DNA of 64,000 nt, taken from assembly GCF_964204865.1 (NCBI RefSeq), contig NC_135262.1, positions 13,206,001 through 13,270,000 of the forward strand. The letters run 5' to 3'. Position numbers and translations under genes: made by a program. The stretch comes from Styela clava (taxonomy: Eukaryota > Chordata > Ascidiacea > Stolidobranchia > Styelidae). The notes beneath the pieces are model-generated. The model searched no databases and was not told the DNA's origin. It saw nothing but the letters and a program-made list of their open reading frames with translations. Position 1 is the stretch's first letter, and each line of letters starts with the position of its first letter. Positions 46,420-58,600 of this stretch are shown here, in pieces.

Positions 46420-49400
46420 AAATAAAAAATTATGTAAACTCTAGACATGAGAACTCAAATAAAAGTTCAATATGCTATACATTTTTATGTGCAGAACTAC
46501 CATAGTCACATTAAAATGCAATAAAGAAAACCTAAACACAGGTTACATATAATGGCAAAATTTCATCCAGATATCTGCTGAACTGAACAGATATTGAATT
46601 ATGATATAATATACATGCAATGTGATATAGTGAATTTCATTTTGAATGACAGTAGTACAATTTTTGATACCACCATTTACTATAAAACCACACACTATTA
46701 CTGGGTCTAGCTAGATGATTTCCACTGGACAAAATTGCATAAATTAAAATCAAGGATGAGTAATCAGGGAATTGCCGTCAATTTAATCAGGTAACATTGT
46801 ATGGGTTTATGGTAACTACTTCATATCATGTCAAAAAGTACAAATGCTGAATAGTCAATAGCTGGCTTAGAATGGAAACTGTTGATGTTACATGCATTGA
46901 AATTACTCTTGAACTGTAAATCTATCAGATCATGAGAAAAATAGAATGTCCGATATAGAAAAGAGCTGACTTAATAGATTAAATTTGCAAAGATAAAGAT
47001 GCAAATCACGAGTGAAATGGGTATTGAAATGTAAAAAAGACAACACAGAGAAGTTATCTCTAGATTTATTAATATTTATTTATGAGATACCTCATATACT
47101 TATATTTAAAACCGCTATAGGGATAGTGCGGATTGGGCAAGCCAATCTTCGATTCCGAAGCTTAGTAATAAACTTTTTCTATATATACCTTTGTGGGTAG
47201 ACTACGGGTATCATAATTAGCTGTGAATCTTATTAAAATATGCTCTATTGCCATTGGTCTTTGAGTCAAATAATGGAAAACGCTCTTCAACTCGTTAAAA
47301 AAACTTGCATTTTGTTTTCGGCATTTTGATGATTCAACGACAGCACAGTTGGGTGGTAAATTAACGCATGGTTCACACTTATCATAACTAACTTAGTTCA
47401 CACTTATCATCTCTAAGACATAACAATTTCTCTATCTAAACTAGTGAAGTGAGTTGCAAATCAGTGATAAATCGGCTGCCTTCGTTAAAAAAACCTCCGT
47501 ATGGATATCAAATAAAAAAAATATTGTCATACTGCAGAACCGGGACATTTTGGTCTATCGGCCGAGACGGCGGGACAACTTGCTAAGATCGGGACTGTCA
47601 TTGGTCACGACTAAACCGGGGCGTATGGTAACGCTAGTACTACTGGACCAATTATGCACATCGATGTTGTAGTATGGTTGTGATGAATTGTTTACGTCGA
47701 CTCCCATAGAGTGATTGTGACGCAATAATTGAGAAGTGACGTGCAGCGCGAATACGCTTGTCACTGGCTTTTTCGTCCGAGACTTCTGTATATTTGGCTG
47801 GGTAATTATATCGTGCTGAATCTTACTGTATAATAGAGGCCGTTCTTCCCGCTGATGAATATTTAGTTGAAGTTTATTGTGAGTATACAACATCGGTCTA
47901 ATTCTGACAACAATGAATCTTGACAATTGACAGTAGCGTGTGGGCCATATTAAACAATTTCCACATTAAACTTATTATGATGCGTCCGCAACTCCAATTT
48001 TCGTGATAATTACAATTGACAAGTAAACGACATGCAGCTGACTTGTGCTATCGCTATTTACTACGCGGCAAACGCCGCACAACAGCCATTGTTACGATAT
48101 ATATTATATAATACATCAGATCAGTGCGTAGATAATAATAAATTTTTGTTCTATGCATTAGAAGTGAGGGCGTTCGACAGCGACGAAAATTTGTTCGCGG
48201 GTCGCATTTAGCCCACAAATCAGCCAACTACTGGGTAACAGGAACTGCTCTGCGACGGGTCACGGTTTTTAACATATAGGAATTACTGTATTTACCGGTA
48301 TTTATCCCAAAAGAAAGGAACGCCGATAATACGGCTCAGTCATATGGTCAACCACGGCCTTTCGTCCAGATACAATGCTATTTCGTGAATTGGATTGGTC
48401 AGCCGGATATTTGTATCATATGCATAGACTTGATGGTGGCGGAACCGTGACCCATACGGGGAGGGATTGGGTGGATAATTACGTGCGAGATGACCCCTCG
48501 TCGCCCGTTCCGTGCATCACAAACAAATATCTAACTAACTAGTCCCATTCTCCACAAGAAGGGTAACTGGAGGGCACGCCGTAGTTGGCTATATGATTAA
48601 GCTGTCTCATCGGCTTTGCTCTGCGGGATGATCATGTAAAATACAAATCCTATTTTATTCAAAGCGGCCACCATTCGTCTGAACATACGGAACCATGCGT
48701 GCTTTCTGCAATGTTTCAGTTCTCAGCCAACAATATTCCTGCTCTAGAAATTGGCAGTTTCACTCTCAGAGTAATACTTTCATTTTTAGCTTAAGCCAGC
48801 GCAGCACTTCATTCAAGTACAACCGGAGCAGAAACCATAATAATTAGTGACCATATCCAAATAGATCGTTTTTCTCGACTGACTTCTATAAAACTCGACA
48901 TGAATCCCTTGCAAGGAGAAAAATAATAACATAAAAATAGTCACTTCAATTATTCCTTCTCATGTATTTTTTAAAATAGAAACTGTCTATGAAGAATTTA
49001 TTTTTTTTAATTGAATTCAGAAAAAACTAATGCTTTACAATGATAAGCACCAAAGATTGGTAAAAGGCACCAACAAATCATTTTAAAGTCATGAAATCCA
49101 TGTTAAAAAGCAACAAAAAAATGTTCAAAGAAAATGCATGGAACTTTTGAGGCACATAAATTAGGAAAAATAGTCATAAAATATTGCTGACAAGTCGATG
49201 ATGATTGGATATACAAGCACCATAACTAAGAAGAATTGTTAAAGGAAACACTTGCTATTTTGGAACTGACAAAATTTTTTTGACTTGAACAAAAATTTCG
49301 GAATAGAAAAATTTTTAAATACTACTCCACTACAGATTTTAATTGAAACAGTGATAAGGTGAATTGGTACAATGAAATTGAATGAAATAATACATTATTG

Positions 49401-49688
49401 AGTGGAAATATTTGGTGGTCACTGAATTTCAGACAAAATTAACTATTGTATAAACATATACGGTCCGCTGATACTTTGAATATAATAAATGGTAATGACA
49501 TAATATCTGCAAAAATGTTGCCACAGATCTTGTAATCTGCATTATTTTTTTTTTCATTATATTTTCCCTTTAGTGGTGCCAGTGCGAGCATTGGACCCAT
49601 ATTTACCATCGGAAGGGTGTTGTTCCAATTTATATGGGCAATACCATCTTAATAACTCTTGTACCTAACATCTTGTATCTGCATTCAA
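46420..49688. other. Gene-free interval 3' of ATM
   Basis: No gene is recognised. About 46560-46750 resembles sequence near 42.4 and 44.6 kb. 48310-48540 is the second copy of the SINE-like repeat. The last few hundred bases probably hold the ATM 3' UTR; the nearest reverse-strand AATAAA I notice is near 48998-49003. Open frames at 47.45-47.93 kb have no family features. Confidence 0.4.
48310..48540 (+). repeat. SINE-like dispersed repeat, copy 2
   Basis: Diverged copy of 45024-45285: GCCGATAATACGGCT, CATATGGTCAACCACGGCCT, AGACTTGATGGTGGCGGAA, then a CCTCGTCGCCCG segment. Same strand and order of blocks. Confidence 0.5.
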
Positions 49689-52600
49689 TTATATATATGG
49701 CTGCCACCCTGCAAACATTGCACATAACCTCTCAAAGTCTGTAGCTTGTTGAATCAATAGATTGATTTGTCCTTCAACACTTAACACAGCACCAGATTCC
49801 AAACCACGAAGTTTTTCTTGAACTCTAAGAAGAGCTCTTCCTGCTAAGGAACTTCTGTTTACAGCAGTTGTCGTGTTTAAATTATCATTTAGTAATTCTG
49901 CCACAGTTGAAGCATTTAGTATTGAACTGGTCATTTCACTTTCTTGATTTCCATGAGCAGTTTTTTGAATCTGCATTGCTTTTCCAGATGTCATCATCCA
50001 ATCATGAAGAGGATCGTGTAATAGAACTTCCACAATTGTTGAAATAGTTTCAACAGAGTTTCGTAAGACATTCATTGTTCTTTCACAATTTCTCCGAAAA
50101 GATCCTTCCACCCCAGATGAGCCAAATCCATCGACCATATCACGAGTGAGACGAAAAGGAACCATTTCTGGCGTTGGTAAACAACGTCCTTGCTCGAAGG
50201 CAACACCAAGGTCTATATGAATCACCTCACCAGTTGATTGGTCAATAAGAATGTTCTGAACATGCCTGTCTCCCAATCCCAATATGTATCCGACTACAGA
50301 TGATGTTGCAACACTTCTGCAATAAGCTGTTCTTCTTTCGTACCAATGTAATGGGTCAATGAAATTTTCATAGAAAAAATGCCTGAAAACTGGTTTGAAA
50401 TTTTTACAAATGTCTTTGAATACCTCTAATTTCTGGTGTATAGGTTTTCCACTAGCAGCCGAAAGTTTCCTTCTGCATTCAAGACTCAGGCTATTATTTG
50501 GTCTATACTTATGGTGTGCCCCATAGTCTTTCTGAGATGGCGTACCAATCAAATAAGTTCCGATAGGAATTGTACGTTCACACCATTCCACCAAACCACT
50601 TCGTTGTGACAAAGGTATAACTTTGTATGTGCGAAGTTGAAGTTGATTTTTTGTCCTTTTTTCAGTTACGAGTAAGGTGTTGACAACTTTGAAAACCTGC
50701 TGCATTACAGCATCTTGACGTAAATCATCTCTTCCTTTGACTAGATGTTTTCGCTCTCTGCCATCAGATCCGATTGCAACCACAATTTTAGGCAAATTTA
50801 TGCCACCGCACAATGAAAAATATGGCTTGAAACATCTGAGCGAAACAAAATTAGACATCCCCTCATAGTTGCAACTTTTTTCTATAGGTAATTCGACAGT
50901 TGGAATTGCTAATGAAGCATATGCATCATTTTTACCTGTTGTGCAATACTTAGAAATGAGTAACGATTTATCAAAACTAACCGGAACAGATGACATTTTG
51001 GACCAACGCGAGGCATCATAATTAGCAAGTTGAATATAAGCATCCGATATATTTGCTAACGATTCTACAAGAACAGGATTCGTTGACTTCACTTGTGAAA
51101 TAAGTCCCTTGGCAGCGATACTTGTTGAATTTTGAGTTTTCAGTTTCTTTGAGTTAGGCTTAATTACTTCTGAATCCCTGTAAGCATTTGACAATGCCAT
51201 AATAACTGGCAAAACATGATGCGGGTGATCAAGTGCCATTCTGTGTAAAAGATGTTGCAAAGAGCTTTGGAAGTTTGTGTCCGACGATTCAGCATCTAGT
51301 CGAGCAGCAAGTTGATAAGACAGTTGCACAAATTTGTATGTTTTTATTTGCTTGCAAGCGCAATCCATTAGTCCCGGTATAGATTGTATGGTTGTATTTG
51401 CGAACCACAGAGAACACACTCTGTACATTAAAATGTCATCACAATCTGAAAGAGACAAACATTTGACATAATTCTCAAGAGCACAAAGCAAAAACTTTTC
51501 TTTCTTCTCAATAATATCATTAAACACTTTGTGGTCCATTTTGAAATTTTTCTGAAGTAAAATTAGATATTTTTGATTTTGAGGTGCGTTTTTTGATTGT
51601 GCCTTCTCCAGCTCCTGTTTCGCTTCTCTTACCAAGTTTCTTTTATGTTCAAACTCATTTGATTTCATATAAGTTATCACCTCAATGTACTGGTTATCAG
51701 CGTACTTCGCTAAAGATCTGTAGCCAGAAATACATAAAGATTGAACTTCATTTTCACTGATTGAAAACGATATTTTTCCTTTGCTTATTCGCTCCGCCAA
51801 GTCAACAGACTTTTTGAAATAATCCTCCATGATAGTCGAAGGGGGTTCCATCTTAGATGAGTCCAACCATTCACCCCTCAAAAGCAAAATCCGTCCCAAC
51901 AAATATCCAAGTTCAAACCGCGAGGTTGAAACACTGTTTGCAATGTTACTCTTGAGTGAATCATATAATTTTTCAGATAATGAAAGAGCTTCAGATTTTT
52001 TACACATTTTCCATAATAACATAGCTTCCTCCATCAAAGTTTTATGATATTTGAATGACTTGCCAGGGTCACTTTCAAACTTAATTCGCATGGAAGTTAA
52101 TTTTTGTAATGCAACTCGCGTACGACCCTCACGAATCATTTCACTGACTTGCCTCATTTGATTTTTCTCATCAAATTCGTGTAGTTGTGCCACGGAAGCA
52201 TAGTCCACAAACTTTGATTGAAGAACTGGAGTATAATTACAACGGGTCGATAAAATCAAATTGCTGCAATGTAAAGAACTTTCTAAGATTGAATTATTAT
52301 TCATAAGGAGTGTATTCCAGTTGCTGAGAGCATCTGTGAAACTGCTTTGTTTTCCACCCATAAGAAGATAGTGTACATCGGCTAATTCTTTCAAGCAGAC
52401 AAGCTCAGCGAAACAAGATAAAACCTCCTGATCAAGATGAAAAAGTTTGCTCTTGAACGTTGGAATGGAAGCAAGAGTGTCTTGCCTCAGTGCATCAATA
52501 TTAGAAATCGTTAGAAAGTCGAAATCATGCATCAATGATAGACAATTAAAAAACTTTTCTTGAAAACCTTTTTTGTTTAAATCCGAGCTTGCTAATTTGG

Positions 52601-55600
52601 GAACGTGGTCCCATTGGTTCAGCTTGTATGCCGCTTCATATTGGCGTTCCACTAACCAGTTTCGAGCTTCCACATTTTGAGAGTTTGCTAATTGGGACTG
52701 CATTCCAGCTAAATATGTTGAGCTGACATGATTTAATCCAGAATGTTCAATAGCTGTTAGAATCTTATCATAAGTATTTACTTCAAACAAACTCTTAGGA
52801 ATCTGAGAATTGTACGAGTATAAAACCTCCATCCAATTTCTTTCTTCTTCGTGAACGTGAATCGTAATGTTTGAATGATTGGTGCAATTCTTTTGTAAAC
52901 CATACAAGCTATCTAAATCATTAATAATAGAGAATGCTTTTACTAAAATATTTTCACTTTCAGCTTTTTCTGCAACAGAGCTGGTATTTTTTTCACCAAT
53001 ATCACTAGTTAGATCTATAACCCTTAAATCAGGGTTGGTATTCTGTAGTGTATGTCTTTCTAACCATATTTCAATGAATAGAATTGCTTTGTATGGCTGT
53101 CCGCAAACAACGGCTACATTTGCTGCAGTAAGATAGCTCACATCCAACCAAAAATTATTTTCCCATGATGAGGATTTTGATTTCTCAACTCCTGCTCTTC
53201 CACTGTGTCTTTTCTGATTGGTTTCAACATCAGAAATACTTTGCGTTCGTAAGAATTGTAGTATATTCAACACAGTCTGCATTGACATACTGTAATCATT
53301 TTTTATAAGAGCTTTATCTTTAGGAGAAATCAAAAAAGATTTGCAACATTTTTCCAAGTACTTAGAAAGACACTTCTTCGCTTTTCCTGTTGGGTCATTT
53401 ACAAGAACATCATGTATAACAGACGGAAGTATTGCGCTGCACATTTGGTCATCAATAGAACACACAGTTGTTAAAATGTGAAACATCTTACTTTTGGTAA
53501 AACGGACAAGACCAGATGTTAACTTACAAATCCAATCCTTATAGGTATTATCAAATGTGTAGCATTGAGATAAGAACGTTAACATTTCATCCAAATTTCT
53601 TTGAGTAAACTCAAGTTGTAAATTTTCTGATAATTCTAGTCTAAATGGCGTTAGTACATCAGCCACAAATGAATCGAAAACTTTTATATACTTCATTTGG
53701 TCATTAACATCCTGCAGTTGGAATAATTGATAGAGACAATCAATTGCATCTCTTGCTAATGGATATCGAAAGCTTGTGATTCTCTTTGATAAAATATGAA
53801 GAATATCTTGCCTCAATTTTGACTTTGTGTAGTCAGGATCTTTAACCAGCTTTGCTGGGGGATGCTTGGGTAAAAATGAACAGAGTTCTGCTATGCAGTC
53901 ATATACATTCACAGTGCATGGATATTTGTAAAAAGGCAAATTCAACAACGACTCCATAACTTTTTGTAATTCACAGTATGATACAGAAATTTGAGAGTGA
54001 AAAATCCTCATTTCTTTCAGTGTTTTCGCTAAAACACCTAATACACAGTCAAGAATCGGGTTTGGGGTATCTAACATGTCATGGTCTTTTAGAATTTCAA
54101 AGGAATTGATGACAATATCAATACACATAGCTGCATCAGAAATATCCGGAGTACCCGGTGTGTCAAAGAGCGCTAATAGTTTATTTAAAGTATCCGAATG
54201 CAATTTTGAATTTACTGTTGAAAATAAATTCTGCAGCTTTTCCTCCAAAGAATTTTTCACTACACCCAAGACGCTGTTGGTATTGTCAGATTGTATTTTA
54301 TCAGAAAAAGTATTTAACAACCTCAGTGAACTAATAATTGGCACTGCTATTTCCCATTGATTCAGACAATTTGCTGCAAATCCATTCGGCGTTGTTTTCG
54401 TGAATTCAAACAAGAGAATAAATAAATCCGAACACACCACAGAGCCATTGGTGAGGGCGATTCTTCCAAGTTCTGGTAATACTTTGAATCTATCACCAAG
54501 CTTGTTCATGTATAAACTAACCACGTAGACCAGATCCTTTATAAAATATGATACCAAGTCATCAGGAACATAGGCGGCTTTCAAAACTGCAGCTACAAAA
54601 CATTGATATACTTTCATCTTTTGAAATAATTCCGAAGGATACCATGCTGCATCAATATGTTTACGGAAATTGAGTAATATTTGAACGAGCAAACAACCGT
54701 CTGATCTACGGACAAAACTTGCTTTTACCAAATCGCCCAACAACTTTTCTTCGCTTGTTTCTTGAAGTTGTTTAGCATTAGGAAAGACATAATATTCGAA
54801 AATACATTGGATGGCAGACAAAAAGGAATTAGAATCAGCATTTCCTTGTGAATCAATGTCAATTAGCATCAGAATTTCAACAAGAATATGTGCAAAATGA
54901 TGTTGAACTAAAGCGAAAATAGTTCCATTTGTTTGAAATATATCATCAAAATAAGACAAAACAGTTCTTTCGTCGAAAGTAAATGTATTTTTCTTCATTT
55001 TAGTTTCAAAAAATAAGGACAATATTTCAGGTGTACAAGCTTTGACTAATCCACTCAAAGATGGTCTTGATGTTCTATCGCTTGGTTGAACAAATAATTC
55101 GACAACAGTTTCTAGTTCTTGAAATGATTTGCTTTTAAGGAAAAGAATAGGAAAAATCAGTTTTCTGCACTCAACACACAGCTGTTGTACATTCTCATAG
55201 CCAAAAACAAATGAAGGCAATGAAATAACGGCATTGCATAAGTTAGTTTTATTTGAAGCAACCAGACGCTTGATTATACCAGTCAAATGCCGAGCTTTGT
55301 ATTTAAACAAATGTTTTTCACAGTTAATTTTGTCTTTATCAATTCGGGAATTTAAAGCTTCCATTGCAAAACTATCAAAGCATGATGTTATAAGGGATTT
55401 ACAAACCCTTTTCACATATGAAGGAAAGTTTTGTTTGCTACAGAACTGTGCTAGAAGGCATAGAAGATAATGAGAACGCTCCTCTATGTCAGGCATTGAG
55501 TGTGGACAAGCGGCAAAAATTAAATGAAGCTGAGATGACAAAATTGATGTAAAACATTCTGCATTTCTTCCATCACTTTCTGATATCTGTTTTTGAAGGT

Positions 55601-58600
55601 TATTTTCAAAGCTCTCAAATATGTATAATAGAACTTCATTTTGCAAAGTTTTATAAACAATATGATTCTGTGATGATGAAAATAGTGATCCAATGAGGGA
55701 GGTGCAGAGGAATTTAACACTGTCATGGGGAGCTGATGTAAATGTCATCAATGCAAAACAACAATCGAAAAAGTTTGTGAAGTCTAATTCACTCAAATCT
55801 TCTTTCATTAAACTTCCACTGATGCTGGTAGTAAGTTTATCCAATTGAATTCTCGATACGAAATATAAACATGATGCAATTCCCATTTGCACTAATGGTG
55901 AACACTTTCCTTTCAATGATAATTTCCAAAAAATATTCAATATTTTAACCGTTTTTTCAATCACATCGCTCGTATCACTGTGATGACAATTTGACACAAC
56001 TTTAGCAAGAAGATGAAGAAACTTTGAACACACAAATTGGTCTTTATACCAAGAGCTGAAGACATCATGAAACAAATCCAAAGCTTCAGCAGTTAAATCG
56101 GCAGAGCTTATGCAGCCAGAGCTGAATTGATTCAACATAGAATAAACTAGTTTAAGATTTGCAAATTTTTCTAATTGCAAATCATGCACAAGTTCAAGAG
56201 CACTTTTTACAAACCCAGAAGAAATTTGGACTTTTTGCACTTTGCATAATAACAACATAGCAGAACAATACAAGGTTTTGCAATCACAAAATGCATACAA
56301 TGATTGCGTTTTGTCACAACTGCAATGAACATTATCATCATCATATTTTGATCGTTTGATTTGTTTAGAAATGGGTTTTGTATCTCCGCTAGCCGTACCA
56401 TATCTCCTTCGTTTATAACCTGAACTTTGACCCATGCTTGACCTTGATAAACTAGATTGAGTCAGGTCAAAGTCGTCACCCATGGTATCCAATGATGATG
56501 ATGATCTGCCTCTTAAGTTTGATGAACCAGTCTCAGTTTGTCCTAATTTTAAAATTGACAGAGCAATTTCACAAATACTATGAAAACAGGACACGATTTC
56601 ACTGTCAGTATTATCAAATGGCAAGGCCTGTAATATTGCAACAACTTTTTCAAATTCATGAAAAATCATCATCATTAAATCAGAATTACTCTGCAATGCT
56701 GGCCATTTATTCAAACAACACAATGTTGTTTTGATCATATCTGTAACATGTGCAATCCACGCATCAGAAATTTGTTGAGTATTCTGTTCAAAGCCTTTGA
56801 CCACTGAAATTTCCTTCAGTAAATTCCCAGCGATATTTGCTATAGTGAAAAATGCTTTTAACAAGCTATATAAATCGTTTGGATTGTTTTCATTTGGAAG
56901 GTCAGCAGCCCGGGATGAAATAACATACAAATCTGTTTTCAGGATGTGAAATACAAACTCAATCACATGTTTATGCAATGATCTATTAGCTGGCGCTTGA
57001 GATGGATCAACTTCTTTTGCATTTCTGGTATCATCAGAAAAATATTTGTAAACCGCAACAAATTCAGGATTATGAAACTTAACAAAAGAATCATTGACTG
57101 TATCAGAGGAGATTGAATCCACATACTTGATTACATGACATCCATTACAGATTATACTTTTTTGACAAAGGCCCAATAATAGTTGGGCTATTTCAGCGGT
57201 GTCAATTTTATCTGTTTCCGATTTGCATGTAACTATGTTTAAAGTGGGCATTAATTTCGGAGAATCTTGAAGAGGCGTCTGACTGTAATTTTCAGATTTT
57301 GTAAAACTTTGTTGACGAGAAGAACTGTCAGAATCTTCTTCTTTATATCCCAAAATCCAAAGTAATAATAATACGCAAAGTGGGTCGCATTGTGACATCA
57401 CACGGTAAGGTTCACAGTTCATAAAAGTGGGATTGACAGTCAACATTTGCAAGAGTGTGCAGAAGAAATTATTATCATCCTGGGTAGAATTAAGACCATA
57501 GGTATCAATAAAAGCTTTGACAAATTTCAAACTATGATCATTTGGTTCAATGTGTAAGTATATAGAAGACCAAAGGCTTTGTGTGTTCTTTACACATCTT
57601 GTTGCAATAAAAAAATTTGCTTTACATTTTCCATCTAATCGTACAAGAGTTGTGAGAAGATCTAGAACAGTGTTATTGATTACTGATTTTGTTGCTTGTG
57701 ATAAAAAGGTGGTGGCGACATTCCAACAATCTTTCCATATAATGGCTAACTCAGAATCAAAGGATTTTAAGACCTTTGGAATGTGACATGATACAGTCTT
57801 GAATACAATACTCAAACACTTTAAACAATAAATTCCAATAATGTTGAGATTTACTTTTGTAATGAGATGCTGGAATTGAGCAGCAATTTTTAAAGCAACA
57901 GTGACATTCAAGAACTCCTCATTTCCTTGCAGTAGACAGGAAAGAATTTCCATCCAATACTGTTCAGCATTTGTTACCTTTTTGTCTTTGTCAAACGAAA
58001 ATATTATTGAAAATGAACTTTTATCATCAAAATTAATCTTGTTCAACAGAAGGTCACCAACTTGATTGGGTGTTGATTTTTGACCTTTGAATTTCTGATT
58101 CAAATGAAGGTCAAACAGGACAGAACATGCTGATGCAGCAAGTTGAATACATCCCTTGTTAAATACCACAGTTCTATCTGTTTTCAATCTATATGAAAGA
58201 GAACATGATTGTTTTGAAAGCTGCATTTCTGTTCCTAATAAAATAGAAAACAGCTGTGTGTGCCATGTCGCATAATCTTTCGCGTATGCACAAGAAGAAG
58301 GGTCTATGCTTCCCCTAGGATGATGCAACGTAATCTGTCGAGAACAAAATTCAATCACTTGACCTAATGTGGACTCTGGTAAAAGATTTCCGATCCATAT
58401 ACATATAATAGTATCGATGCAATCTTCACCAAGTTGGCAACACGATATTCGGTAAGAAACTGCATACCATTTTATATATAAATTCACAGCTGTAAGGACA
58501 TTCTCCCATATTGTAGGTGTCTTTACATTAGTTAAACCTTTTATCACATTAACAAAAATTGAATGTAGATTGTGATAACTACTAGGGACTGATTGAAGAA

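Noticed and set aside
47555-47926. 123-codon minus-strand frame
   Set aside because: No domain, homolog-like motif or splice context; codon usage looks random.
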